From the NCBI GenBank assembly GCA_009780825.1, contig WQZH01000004.1, forward strand, positions 62,001-126,000: a stretch of 64,000 bases of DNA, read 5' to 3'. Under the pieces are notes generated by a model. It did no database searches. It was not told the DNA's origin and saw only the letters and a list, made by a program, of their open reading frames with translations. This DNA comes from Desulfobulbus sp. GTDB taxonomy: Bacteria > Desulfobacterota > Desulfobulbia > Desulfobulbales > Desulfobulbaceae. Below are positions 30,544-39,930 of the stretch, one piece after another. A program made the position numbers and the translations under genes. Position 1 is the first letter of the stretch; each line of letters starts with the position of its first letter.

Positions 30544-31134
30544 TCAGAACGGCAGGGCCCGCACCCGGTCGATCGCCGCCAGGGCGTCTTCTGGATCGAA
30601 GATTTCGAAACAGACCAGCAACTCCTCGCGCAAGAAAGGACAAGCTCTCCGCAGGGTGACGTCGTCCAGGGGGAGATGATCGGTGTGTCCATCCGTGCCG
30701 GAAAGATGCAACTCGACGATGTGAGGATGATAATGAACGGGCAGCGCTCTGCCCAAGAGGCTGTGCGTGAGGTCGAAAGTGAGGCGGCTGTGGAAGACAA
30801 CCCGGTCGATCAGGTTTTCCAGGGCCATCAGATCGGGCCAATGCACCTTGCGCCATCCGGGCAGAGGGTGGAGGGTCATATTGAGCAGGGGGAAACCGCT
30901 GTCCACAAAAAATTCGGCGGCGGCCAGAGCATTTTCCGTCCGGTCAGTGGGCAGATGCAGGGTGTATTCCAGGTTCAACGCGGCCAATCCGTCGAGCCAG
31001 GATGTCACTTTGGCCTGCATCGACTGATTCCAAGTGTAGACCAGGAGTTCGACGAAATCGGCCCGGCCTTCCACCAACCGGGCGTTATCGAGGAAATTTT
31101 CCCCGGTAAGCCATGACGTGGTTCCCAATTTCAT
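30544..31134 (-). CDS. CbiR-like cobamide remodeling phosphodiesterase (AP-endonuclease-type TIM barrel)
   Basis: MKLGTTSWLTGENFLDNARLVEGRADFVELLVYTWNQ...YTLHLPTD...HIVELHLSGTDGHTDH resembles the TIM-barrel CbiR family; overlaps the end of cobT. Confidence 0.65.
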   Translation of the reverse strand: MKLGTTSWLTGENFLDNARLVEGRADFVELLVYTWNQSMQAKVTSWLDGLAALNLEYTLHLPTDRTENALAAAEFFVDSGFPLLNMTLHPLPGWRKVHWPDLMALENLIDRVVFHSRLTFDLTHSLLGRALPVHYHPHIVELHLSGTDGHTDHLPLDDVTLRRACPFLREELLVCFEIFDPEDALAAIDRVRALPF

Positions 31135-32179
31135 CGCGAGATTTCCCGAGAGCAGCGAAGGTCCCCATCTCCTCGATCATACGGAGCGAGGCCTCAATGA
31201 TTGCAAACACAAGGGCGCAGCCGGTGCCTTCGCCCAGACGCATATCCATGTCGAGCATCGGCTTGAGCCCCGTGATCTCGCTCAGCAGCTTGGCCCCCGG
31301 CTCGCAGGAGAGGTGCGAGGGAATCATGTATTCCACGGTCTCGGGCTTGAGGCGCATGGCTGTCAGTGCGGCGACATTGGAGATCAGACCGTCGGTGACC
31401 ACCGGTACCCGCCGGGCGGCGCAGGCCAGATAGGTGCCGGTTATGCCGGCAATGTCGAGGCCGCCTACCTTGGCCAGCACATCGATGGGATCGTTCAGGT
31501 CAGGCTGGTGATGCCGCACGGCCTGGACGATCGTCGCCTTCTTCCGTTCCAGGGCCTCGTCGGTCAGGCCGGCCCCCCGCCCGACCACCCGCTCGATGGG
31601 AGCGCCGGTGAGGGCGTAGAGCACGGCGCTGCTCGCGGTGGTGTTGCCGATGCCGATCTCGCCGGTGCCGATCAGGTCGTACCCCTGGTCAATGGCGGCA
31701 TTGGTGACCTCGATCCCCACCTCGATCGCCTGGATGGCCTCCTCGCGGCTCATGGCGGGCTCCTTGAGGAAATTGGCAGTGCCGTAGCGGATCTTGCGTT
31801 TGATCACCTTGGGCAGGTCAACATCGACCTGGATGCCGATATCCACGGCAAAGATGTCTGCCTTGGCGTAGCGGGCAAGAAAATTGACCCCCATACGGCC
31901 GGACGTGACAAAATCGGCGCCAATGCGGGTGATGTCTTGAGGATACATGGCGATCCCCTCGACATAGATACCGTTGTCGGCCATCATCACCACAATGGCC
32001 TTCCGCTTGATCGCATTGTGCACCTGCCCGGTTATGCCGGCGATCTGCCGGGCGATATGTTCCAATCTACCGAGGCTGCCTGGCGGCTTGAGGCAGTAGT
32101 CGATCTCCCGTTGCGCGGCGGCCATGGCCGCCTGGTCGATGGGCCGAATGGATTTGAGGGTTTGGGCGAGTAACTGCAT
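31085..32179 (-). CDS. cobT: Nicotinate-nucleotide--dimethylbenzimidazole phosphoribosyltransferase
   Basis: CLKPPGSLGRLEHIARQIAGITGQ, MADNGIYVEG, DLIGTGEIGIGNTTASSAV, VVTDGLISNVAALTA. Confidence 0.96.
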   Translation of the reverse strand: MQLLAQTLKSIRPIDQAAMAAAQREIDYCLKPPGSLGRLEHIARQIAGITGQVHNAIKRKAIVVMMADNGIYVEGIAMYPQDITRIGADFVTSGRMGVNFLARYAKADIFAVDIGIQVDVDLPKVIKRKIRYGTANFLKEPAMSREEAIQAIEVGIEVTNAAIDQGYDLIGTGEIGIGNTTASSAVLYALTGAPIERVVGRGAGLTDEALERKKATIVQAVRHHQPDLNDPIDVLAKVGGLDIAGITGTYLACAARRVPVVTDGLISNVAALTAMRLKPETVEYMIPSHLSCEPGAKLLSEITGLKPMLDMDMRLGEGTGCALVFAIIEASLRMIEEMGTFAALGKSRDEIGNHVMAYRGKFPR

Positions 32180-32186
32180 GAAGACC

Positions 32187-32786
32187 CTATTTGTAGTTAA
32201 AGCGGATGAGAATGGGCAGCTCGCCCATGAATTCGATTTCACTCAAGGCGGCGTTGTCAACCTTGAATTTCCAATAGCCTTTGGTCACCGATTCGCAGAA
32301 GAAATGGGCGAGCAGCGACCGGATGCAGCCGCCGTGCGAGACCACCGCAACCCTTTTGCCAGAGTGCGTCTTGATGATCTCCTCGACCACATTGATCACC
32401 CGGTATCTGAAGGCGGCAAAGGCTTCGGCGCCGGGGATATGGGTTTTGTCCCAGTCGGTGAGCCACATCTGCCAAATCTCCGGGTATTGTTGAGCGATGG
32501 CCGAGAAATGCATGCCTTCCCATTCGCCGAAATGAAATTCCTGAAGACTGGAATCGGTGATGATCCGGGCCTGGTCGCCAAATATCAGCGTAGCCGTCTC
32601 CACTGCCCTCGACAGAGGGCTGGCAAAGATGGCATCGACTTCAAGGGCGTTGATCCGCTCCCGCAGGGCCTGAGCCTGGAGGCGGCCATGATCGTTGAGC
32701 GGAGTGTCTGTGCTGCCCACGAGGATGCCGGTCTTGTTCTGTTCGGTTTCTCCGTGACGGATGAGATACAGTCTGGTGGTGTTCAT
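32187..32786 (-). CDS. cobC: Histidine phosphatase family protein, probable alpha-ribazole phosphatase
   Basis: LYLIRHGETEQNKTGILVGSTDTPLND phosphohistidine motif; between cobS and cobT. Confidence 0.88.
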   Translation of the reverse strand: MNTTRLYLIRHGETEQNKTGILVGSTDTPLNDHGRLQAQALRERINALEVDAIFASPLSRAVETATLIFGDQARIITDSSLQEFHFGEWEGMHFSAIAQQYPEIWQMWLTDWDKTHIPGAEAFAAFRYRVINVVEEIIKTHSGKRVAVVSHGGCIRSLLAHFFCESVTKGYWKFKVDNAALSEIEFMGELPILIRFNYK

Positions 32787-33562
32787 ACAAGCCAATATTT
32801 CCAGATAAGAAGTGCCACAAAAAAACACAGCAGTTCAGAAAGTTCGATGGAGGCGCCGATGGTATCGCCGGTGATGCCGCCCAGCCGCCGGTTGACATAG
32901 GCGGCAAAACCTGTCGCCAGCGCGATCGGAGGCAGGTGGAAAATCAGGGTCAGCCATGGAACCAGGGTGAGCCGCACTCCCCCAAAGAAGAGTATCCCAC
33001 TGACCAGGAGCAAAGAAAGCAAGGTGGCCGAACCGGCCTGCATCAATCCGGTCTGGTTGACAAAATCACCAATGCCGCGTTCCTGGCGGGCGTACTGGGC
33101 CGATGCCGAATGCCAGACCAGCGCCATCCGGCCCACCACCGGCGCGACGAGCACGGCAGGAACGACTCCGTCCGCAGCAATAGCGTATAAAAAGAGATAT
33201 TTCAACAAGATGGCCAGCACCACGGCGATCACCCCGTTGACGCCTAACCGCGAATCACGCATGATTTCCAGCATCCGCTCGCGCGAACGGTAGCTGAACA
33301 ACCCGTCGGCGGAATCGGCGAGGCCGTCAAGATGCAGGCCGCCGGTGACGCCGATCAGCAAGATAACCGCGACAATCGCCGCCAGTTCGCGGCCGAGCAG
33401 CCAATCGGCCAGCACAACCCCTCCGGCGGCGGGCAAGGCCACCAGCAGTCCGACCAGGGGCATCCATTTCATGCCTTGGACAAAGCGCTCGGCGGTGAAC
33501 TCGACAGCCATCGGGATCGGATAGCGGGTCATGAACTGAATCATGAGAATGAGTGCCCGCAT
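32783..33562 (-). CDS. cobS: Adenosylcobinamide-GDP ribazoletransferase
   Basis: MIQFMTRYPIP, GGLHLDGLADSADGLFSYRSRERMLEIMRDSRLGVNGVIAVVL. Confidence 0.95.
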   Translation of the reverse strand: MRALILMIQFMTRYPIPMAVEFTAERFVQGMKWMPLVGLLVALPAAGGVVLADWLLGRELAAIVAVILLIGVTGGLHLDGLADSADGLFSYRSRERMLEIMRDSRLGVNGVIAVVLAILLKYLFLYAIAADGVVPAVLVAPVVGRMALVWHSASAQYARQERGIGDFVNQTGLMQAGSATLLSLLLVSGILFFGGVRLTLVPWLTLIFHLPPIALATGFAAYVNRRLGGITGDTIGASIELSELLCFFVALLIWKYWLV

Positions 33563-33573
33563 ACCGCGACTCC

Positions 33574-34134
33574 TTATCCCTTGATGCGCATCGGTATGCC
33601 GGAAACCACCAGATAGACCTCGGCGGCGGCGGCGGCCATTCGCTGGTTGACCCGGCCGGCGCAGTCACGGAAAAAACGGGCCATGGCCGACTCCGGCACG
33701 ATGCCGCAGCCGACCTCGTTGGTCACCACGACTAAATCCGCACGGCTGTTGGCAGCGGCGGCAACGATCGCCTCGATCTCTGTCATCACAGAGGCTTCAA
33801 TCCCGTTCAACCGGGCAGGAGCGGGACTTTCCCAATCAATGGACTGAGCGAGTATCCTGTTGGCAGTCAGCATGGCGAGACAGTCGAGCAACAACCCATC
33901 ACAACGCTGTCCTGCATCAACGATAACCGCGGAAGGGCAATCCGGCGCCTCATGAGTCCGCCAGGTGGCAGGCCGCTGAAGCTGATGTTGCGCAATCCGA
34001 TCGCCCATCTCGTCATCCAGGACTCTGGCGGTGGCGATATAGGCGATATTTTGACCAAGGCCGCCTGCCAGCCGTTCGGCAAAGCTGCTCTTGCCGCTCC
34101 TGGCCCCGCCGGTGACTAGAAGAATACGGCCCAT
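33574..34134 (-). CDS. cobU: Bifunctional adenosylcobinamide kinase / adenosylcobinamide-phosphate guanylyltransferase
   Basis: ILLVTGGARSGKSSFAERLAG, YIATARVLDDEMGDRIAQHQ, VVTNEVGCGIVPESAMARFFRDCAGRVNQ. Confidence 0.95.
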   Translation of the reverse strand: MGRILLVTGGARSGKSSFAERLAGGLGQNIAYIATARVLDDEMGDRIAQHQLQRPATWRTHEAPDCPSAVIVDAGQRCDGLLLDCLAMLTANRILAQSIDWESPAPARLNGIEASVMTEIEAIVAAAANSRADLVVVTNEVGCGIVPESAMARFFRDCAGRVNQRMAAAAAEVYLVVSGIPMRIKG

Positions 34135-34354
34135 GCATTACCCATAGATAGAGTGAAAAAGCCTTCTTCGTTTCGCTGCCCACAGGCGCTACGCGAGGAG
34201 GATTGGTTCCCATTTTCGAGACAAGCTCCCGAATTTAAAAAGGGTTGGGAGCGTTTAACCAGCGCTCCGCTGTTATATCGAATTCACATCAAAAAAGATA
34301 GAGGGAAATCGCCCAGTTGAACCAGAGTTTCGCCTCCTGACCAAGGCCACGGGG

Positions 34355-34786
34355 TTACTTGCAGGCGAAAAAAGTGACATAATTGCCGACCTCGGCAATG
34401 CCCACCTTGGTGACGCCCTCCTTGAGCATGTTTTGGTCATGGTCCCTCGATTGACGCCAGGCATCGAACTGCTTGAGGGGGACACTGAAATTCCAGCCGA
34501 CATTTTCAACACACATGCGACTGCCCGAACGCTGGAACCGTTGGTCAAAGTTGCGATGGCTCATTATCTTCTGGCGAAACATCTCGAAACTGTGGTGTCT
34601 GGCGAGCCGGATGAGATTGGCGTCGAATCGAAGCGATTCCAAGCCACGGTCATAACGATACCGATTGATCTGCTCAAGCAGGGTCCGGGCGTACAGAGAA
34701 GCACCTTCATCCTTCATCTGCGCAGTCGCCGGAATAGAAATGAGGGGCAGCGCGAGGCAAACAAAAAGCACAATTCGTAATTTCAT
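34355..34786 (-). CDS. Secreted CAP (SCP/PR-1) domain protein
   Basis: Signal peptide; LLEQINRYRYDRGLESLRFDANLIRLARHHSFEM...SHRNFDQRF...ENVGWN. Confidence 0.85.
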   Translation of the reverse strand: MKLRIVLFVCLALPLISIPATAQMKDEGASLYARTLLEQINRYRYDRGLESLRFDANLIRLARHHSFEMFRQKIMSHRNFDQRFQRSGSRMCVENVGWNFSVPLKQFDAWRQSRDHDQNMLKEGVTKVGIAEVGNYVTFFACK

Positions 34787-35176
34787 TTTCTCAATGTCAA
34801 ATCTGATTGAATGTTTCGGGAACATATTGACCTGATGTCGGTTCAGCGTACAGGGGTTGCGGCTATCTCGTGGGCAATGTTCATCTTATCTTTTTTCGCA
34901 ATTCCATAACAGTAAGTTTATGATATTATCAACGAAAAACTCTCTGAGCTGCTGGCGCGACGCCAGCAACCAGTATATCTGCTGCTGTATTCCGGCGAGT
35001 CTGGATTATCAAGAGCGATACCGCCACAGCGGTGAGCAGCGCCTGCCATACGGCAAGACAGTCTAGACGCTGACGCGCACCATCCCAAGGGTAATCGGTC
35101 AACGGCGAGGGCTGAACAGACTGCGGCCACCACGGCAAGGCCCTGCCCATGGCATCGCAAAAAAAACGGAACGGAA

Positions 35177-35506
35177 TTGCAAGCCATGCACCCTAAAAAT
35201 ATCCGCGATGCGCTGCCTGTCCATCTTGCAGTCGAAGCCTGCGAAGATCTTCTCCACGTTCCTGGAGTACGCATCGAGCGTATCGTTTCCAAGGGGCACG
35301 CCTCGCCTGATCATGGGTGGTACGACCAGGATAAGGGTGAATGGGTCATGGTGATGACAGGCAGGGCGATTGTCGAGTTTGCAGACGGCTCCATCTGTAC
35401 GTTGTCCGCGGGTGATTACGTCAACATACCGGCACATTGCAAGCATAGGGTGTCGTGGACAGACCCTGACGATGTCACCATCTGGCTGGCTGTGTGGTAT
35501 ACGTAA
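35177..35506 (+). CDS. Cupin-domain protein
   Basis: 109 aa: GEWVMVMTGRAIVEFADGSICTLSAGDYVNIPAHCKHRVSWTDPDD. Confidence 0.9.
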   Translation: MQAMHPKNIRDALPVHLAVEACEDLLHVPGVRIERIVSKGHASPDHGWYDQDKGEWVMVMTGRAIVEFADGSICTLSAGDYVNIPAHCKHRVSWTDPDDVTIWLAVWYT

Positions 35507-35567
35507 CGCCACCGCGCATCCGGTGCGGGCGGCTGGAGCTTATACTCTAATGCGGCTGCGCGCCCGC

Positions 35568-36938
35568 TCACCACGCCGAGAACACCGCCCGCCGGGCAGC
35601 GGCCGAACGCCGCAGAACCGGGATCTCCTCGTCGACGTAATCGATCACCCGGGCCTCCTTGCCCTCGGCGGGCCGCATGATCCGCCCCACCACCTGCAAC
35701 AGCCGGCCCTCGAACTTGATCGGCGTGGCCAGGACCAGGGTGGACAGGCCGGGACAGTCGAACCCTTCGCCGATCAACTGCACCGTGGCCACCAAGACAA
35801 CTATCCGTCCTGACTGAACATCTGCGACAATATTCATCCGCCCCTCGGGCGGAGACTGCCCGGTGAGGACCGGAGCGGACACGCCCTGTCCGGCCAGCAA
35901 TCCGGCCATGGCCCGGCAATGGGCCACCCGGTCCGACACCACCAGGATGGTGCCCTGATGGTCCTGCCGCAGCAAGGCGAGAATGTCGCCAACGATCAAC
36001 TGGTTGCGCGGCGCGTTGGCGGCCAGCGCCTTGATCAGCTTGGCGTATTCGCCCCGATACCCATAGACGAACCCGGTCGGCCGCTGCTGCAAAACCGGTC
36101 GCACCACTGCGCCGCTGGCCGCCAGCATCCGGTTGTCGACCGCATGGACCCGGTCGCCCATATAGATATGAATCAGCCGGGTCATGCCATCCTCCCGGCG
36201 GAAGGCGGTGGCGGACAGCCCCAGCATATAGAGGCAATCAAAGGCCGAAACCACGTCGGTGAACAGGCTGGCCGGCACTCGATGACACTCGTCGACCACG
36301 ATCTGACCGAATTGGTCCGGCAAGGTGTCCAGATGCTTTTTGGCCGTGTTGACGATGGCCACAGTCACCGGCCGGACCTCGAAGATACCGTCACCGGCCA
36401 GGCCGGCCTCCACGCCGACGAACTGAGCGATCCGCTGCTGCCACTGGCGCATCAGCTCCTTGGAATGGACCAGGATCAGGGTCGGCTGCCGTCGCCGGAC
36501 AATCAGTGCCAGGGCCATGACTGTCTTGCCCGAACCGGTGCCCGCCTCGAGTACGCCAAACGAATGAGACGACATTGCCGCCATCGCTTGTTCCTGGTAC
36601 GGCCTCAGGTGGCCATGAAACGGGAGATCGATTTCCGCAAGCCGGCGGCGGCGGTCGTCGATGACCGGCGTTAACCCGGTGATCCGGCGGCAGAGACGTA
36701 CCGCCTGGTTACCGAAACCGCGCGGGAAAAAAAGATGCCCGTCGGCCTCGCGAAAGAAGAAGAGGTGCGGCTTGAGTTTTTTGCCGATCCATCGGCCGAA
36801 CTGCCTGGCAGCCAGGTACTTGGGGTTATCGATGGTCAGTTCGGCCTGGATGGCCGCCATCAAGGACGGAGGGGCACCAATGAGACAGCATTCCCGATCA
36901 ATCGTGAGACACGGAGTCTGTTCGCTATTCCTGGTCAT
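35568..36938 (-). CDS. DEAD/DEAH-box SF2 helicase (XPB/UvsW-like)
   Basis: RPYQEQAMAAM...EAGTGSGKTVMALAL (Walker A), IVVDECHRVPA (DECH), LGLSATAFRREDG, QVVGRIMRPAEGKEARVIDYVD (motif VI). Confidence 0.88.
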   Translation of the reverse strand: MTRNSEQTPCLTIDRECCLIGAPPSLMAAIQAELTIDNPKYLAARQFGRWIGKKLKPHLFFFREADGHLFFPRGFGNQAVRLCRRITGLTPVIDDRRRRLAEIDLPFHGHLRPYQEQAMAAMSSHSFGVLEAGTGSGKTVMALALIVRRRQPTLILVHSKELMRQWQQRIAQFVGVEAGLAGDGIFEVRPVTVAIVNTAKKHLDTLPDQFGQIVVDECHRVPASLFTDVVSAFDCLYMLGLSATAFRREDGMTRLIHIYMGDRVHAVDNRMLAASGAVVRPVLQQRPTGFVYGYRGEYAKLIKALAANAPRNQLIVGDILALLRQDHQGTILVVSDRVAHCRAMAGLLAGQGVSAPVLTGQSPPEGRMNIVADVQSGRIVVLVATVQLIGEGFDCPGLSTLVLATPIKFEGRLLQVVGRIMRPAEGKEARVIDYVDEEIPVLRRSAAARRAVFSAW

Positions 36939-37175
36939 GGTCTGATCTGATCGCGGCCAGACGACGCGCGGCCTTTTTTATTTCCGCCAGCTTGACAGAG
37001 GGGGGAAAATCGAGCATTTTGGTAGAGGTTATGCCGGGCCGATTCAATATGCCCGGCCCACGCCGACATCGCCATGCCATTGGGAGCCCATGCCTGATTC
37101 CTCGTTGCCGGTGTGTGCATCATGAACCCGCCGGCGAATACACCCCACCATCGCCGCTTTTTTATTTGACTGACA

Positions 37176-37802
37176 ATGCGCAACCAAAAGAACTTACGCA
37201 TCCTCCGGCTGCTGTGCGGCCTGTTTCTGTGCCTGTTTACGACCGTCAACGCCAAGGCCGATGGTCAGAAAAACATCGTCCTGACCCTGCCGGCGGAAAC
37301 CGTGCTGGCCGCCCTGCAAAAGGCTCTGCCTCTGGACATTCCCTCGCGGAGCCAACAGTTGCAAGGCGACATCATCGTCGAATCGGTGGACCGGCTGGTT
37401 ATCCACAACAACATTATCTCGTTGCACGGCATACTTTCCGGAAAAAACCTCATTGTGACCACCAATCTTGCCGGTCAGGATCTCCAGCTGCGGATCGGAG
37501 AGGTTCGCCTGCCCGTTGCCTGCGACCTGCAGACCCGGTTCGATCCGGCCAAACGCCAACTGTTCGTCTCCCCCCAATTCAAAGAACCCGCCCAAAGCAC
37601 AGGTACTCCCCAAGATGCGCTGCCCTCCCTGCTCGGCGCCCTCAATGGCCGGGAATACGCGATTGATCTCGATGCCCTGAAAACAATCAATCTCAAGGTC
37701 GGTTCCGGATCGATTCCCGTCACCATGAAGCCTGTCAGCATCGCCGGAGTTGATAATGCTCTGATCGTTAACATGCTGCCCCAGATCGGCTCCCGGCGGT
37801 AG
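37176..37802 (+). CDS. Hypothetical exported protein
   Basis: Signal peptide (LRLLCGLFLCLFTTVNAKA); LPAETVLAALQKALPLDIPSRSQQLQGDIIVESVDRLVIHNNIISLHG. Confidence 0.7.
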   Translation: MRNQKNLRILRLLCGLFLCLFTTVNAKADGQKNIVLTLPAETVLAALQKALPLDIPSRSQQLQGDIIVESVDRLVIHNNIISLHGILSGKNLIVTTNLAGQDLQLRIGEVRLPVACDLQTRFDPAKRQLFVSPQFKEPAQSTGTPQDALPSLLGALNGREYAIDLDALKTINLKVGSGSIPVTMKPVSIAGVDNALIVNMLPQIGSRR

Positions 37803-37820
37803 CAGCTTCCCCGAGCAACC

Positions 37821-38183
37821 ATGAGAGAGGAGGTCCCCGTCGTGTCAAACGATTGTCTGTTCTGCAAGATCGTCCGGGGCGAAATCCCGGCCAATAAACT
37901 GTACGAAGACGATGATGTCCTGGCCTTTCTCGACATCGCTCCCCAGGCCCCGGTTCATGTTCTGGTGATCCCGAAAAAACATCTCAGCGGTCCTGCGGCC
38001 GTTGCCGAGGAGGACGAACGGGTGGTGGGCAAGCTGATGCGGGTAGGAAATGAGATCGCCCGCAAGGAAGGGATAGCGCACTACCGGATCGTGTTCAACA
38101 ACGGCGCCCAGGCGGGACAAACCGTCTTTCACCTGCACATGCACATCCTGGGCGGCCGTCACATGGCCTGGCCTCCGGGCTGA
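37821..38183 (+). CDS. HIT family protein
   Basis: CLFCKIVRGEIPANKLYEDDDVLAFLDIAPQAPVHVLVIPKKH...HLHMHILGGRHMAWPPG. Confidence 0.96.
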   Translation: MREEVPVVSNDCLFCKIVRGEIPANKLYEDDDVLAFLDIAPQAPVHVLVIPKKHLSGPAAVAEEDERVVGKLMRVGNEIARKEGIAHYRIVFNNGAQAGQTVFHLHMHILGGRHMAWPPG

Positions 38184-38213
38184 AACCGGCCGCGGCCTCT
38201 CCCCGCACCGGCT

Positions 38214-39530
38214 CTAGGACGGCATCATGCCGTACAGATAGTTGATGATGTCGGTGCGGGTGACAATACCGATCACCTTCTGTCCCTGCACCACCGGCAG
38301 GTGGCCGATGTTCTTCTGCACCATCAACTCCGCCGCCTCGCTGGCCAGGGCGTCGGGGGGGATGGTGGTGACTTGGCGATTCATGAAGGCCTTGACCGGA
38401 CTGTTCCATTGTTTGTTTAGCCGCAACTTCTTCAAGTCCCACAACACCACAATACCACGCAGGCATTCGTCCTCCTCGACCACTAACCCGCGAATTTTTT
38501 CCTTCTCCATAATATGGCTGACTTGACGCATGGTGGTCTCTGGCGGCACGGTGGTCACAGGGAAGGACATCACGTCCGCGACCAGGGCAGCGCCTCGCTG
38601 TATTTCGTGCAGGATGGCGATGATCTTTTGCCGGACCTCAGCAGTGCTCATCTTGGCGTCAGCGATGGTGGCCGACCCGGCTCCGGGATGGCCGCCGCCG
38701 CCAAACCGCTGCAACACGTTGTTGATGTTGATCTCCGGCGTTGAACTGCGGCCGATGATGAAATAACCGCCGCCTTCGTTGACAAAGATCACAAATACCG
38801 CGTCGGCATTCACTATCTTGCCGTACAGCTGTACCACGGTGGCCAGTTCGACATACTTGTCGATGTGGACCACACCGATCCCCACCCGTTTCCCCTTGAT
38901 ATCCTGCTGTTCGGCATCGCGCATCAGGCGGAACAGCACCTTTTTCTGCATCTCGCCGTAGACCATGTTGAGAAAATCGACAGCAATGGTCAGATCCGCG
39001 CCCTGTTCCAGAAGAAAGACGGCTGCGCGGGCATCTTCCGGGGTGGTGGAACTGAAGGTCAGGTGACCGGTATCCTCATACAGGCCGATCAGGTACAAGG
39101 TGGCCTGCAGAGGGGTGAGCTGCAGGTGCAGCTCCTTGATCTCGCGTACCAGCAAGGTGATCGCGGCGCCGACTTTCTCGACGCACTGCCAATCGGGATG
39201 AATGTCACCAAGACTCATGTGATGATCCCAAAGCAGCACCTCGATGTTCTCCCGCCGCCCCCAGAGCGAGTCGCCCAAATCGAGCCGATGCCGCTGATTG
39301 GTATCAACGACGATCAGGCGGGTGACGGCGTCCAGGTTGACTTCGTCGCTCAGAATGATGTCAAAGGCGGTTTTGTGCAGAGAAAGGAAACGATGGACAT
39401 TGGGATTGACGTTTCTCGGACACACGGCAACGGTACCCGGATACAGCAGAGTAGCCGCCACAATGGATGCCAGGCCGTCAAAGTCGGTATTACGGTGGGT
39501 AGTGGCAATGTGCATGGATATCATCGGCAA
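38214..39530 (-). CDS. DHH/DHHA1 phosphoesterase with two CBS domains, no nucleotidyltransferase
   Basis: 438 aa: HRNTDFDGLASIVAATLLYP, LLWDHHMSLGD, FGGGGHPGAGSATI, then CBS repeats; ends where the 4921-7608 protein continues into its NTase domain. Confidence 0.93.
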   Translation of the reverse strand: MPMISMHIATTHRNTDFDGLASIVAATLLYPGTVAVCPRNVNPNVHRFLSLHKTAFDIILSDEVNLDAVTRLIVVDTNQRHRLDLGDSLWGRRENIEVLLWDHHMSLGDIHPDWQCVEKVGAAITLLVREIKELHLQLTPLQATLYLIGLYEDTGHLTFSSTTPEDARAAVFLLEQGADLTIAVDFLNMVYGEMQKKVLFRLMRDAEQQDIKGKRVGIGVVHIDKYVELATVVQLYGKIVNADAVFVIFVNEGGGYFIIGRSSTPEININNVLQRFGGGGHPGAGSATIADAKMSTAEVRQKIIAILHEIQRGAALVADVMSFPVTTVPPETTMRQVSHIMEKEKIRGLVVEEDECLRGIVVLWDLKKLRLNKQWNSPVKAFMNRQVTTIPPDALASEAAELMVQKNIGHLPVVQGQKVIGIVTRTDIINYLYGMMPS

Positions 39531-39930
39531 TGCAAAAAATATCCCACGGTGGCCGCTCTGCCGGCAACCGCATTAGGAGGAACAAACGCTGGAGATAATA
39601 TACTGGATCTACTTGAAAAATAAAGAACAATAACCAGTTGGCAAAAGAGCAGAAAAAACCGTTGGTTATCACCCGGATCAGCGCCAGCGGCACAATTTCT
39701 GCCGCTGCATGGCAAAACCACGCCTCCCCGCTTTCCTGTTCACCCTTGCAACCGCCTGGGCCGCCATGGGCATGATTGTTATCTACATGTAATATCAAAT
39801 AGTTGTGCATCATGTCATGCGTACTGATAACGGTTGCATTGTCGGTCCTGGAGAGGTAGAAAAATAGGAAGCGAAATGTATCGCCATAAACGGATCACCC
39901 CTTATTTCCGGACACTGGAGAGGATATGCT

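Noticed and set aside
34135-34350. Canonical cobalamin riboswitch upstream of cobU
   Set aside because: Looked for the conserved B12-box and core on the minus strand. Fragments such as GGGAACC...AATCC are present, but I could not assemble the consensus, so I reported only the hairpins.
34918-35292. Possible degraded transposase or other pseudogene on the minus strand
   Set aside because: The 73-aa and 124-aa frames read partly protein-like, but I recognise no transposase motif and see no terminal repeats or target duplication.
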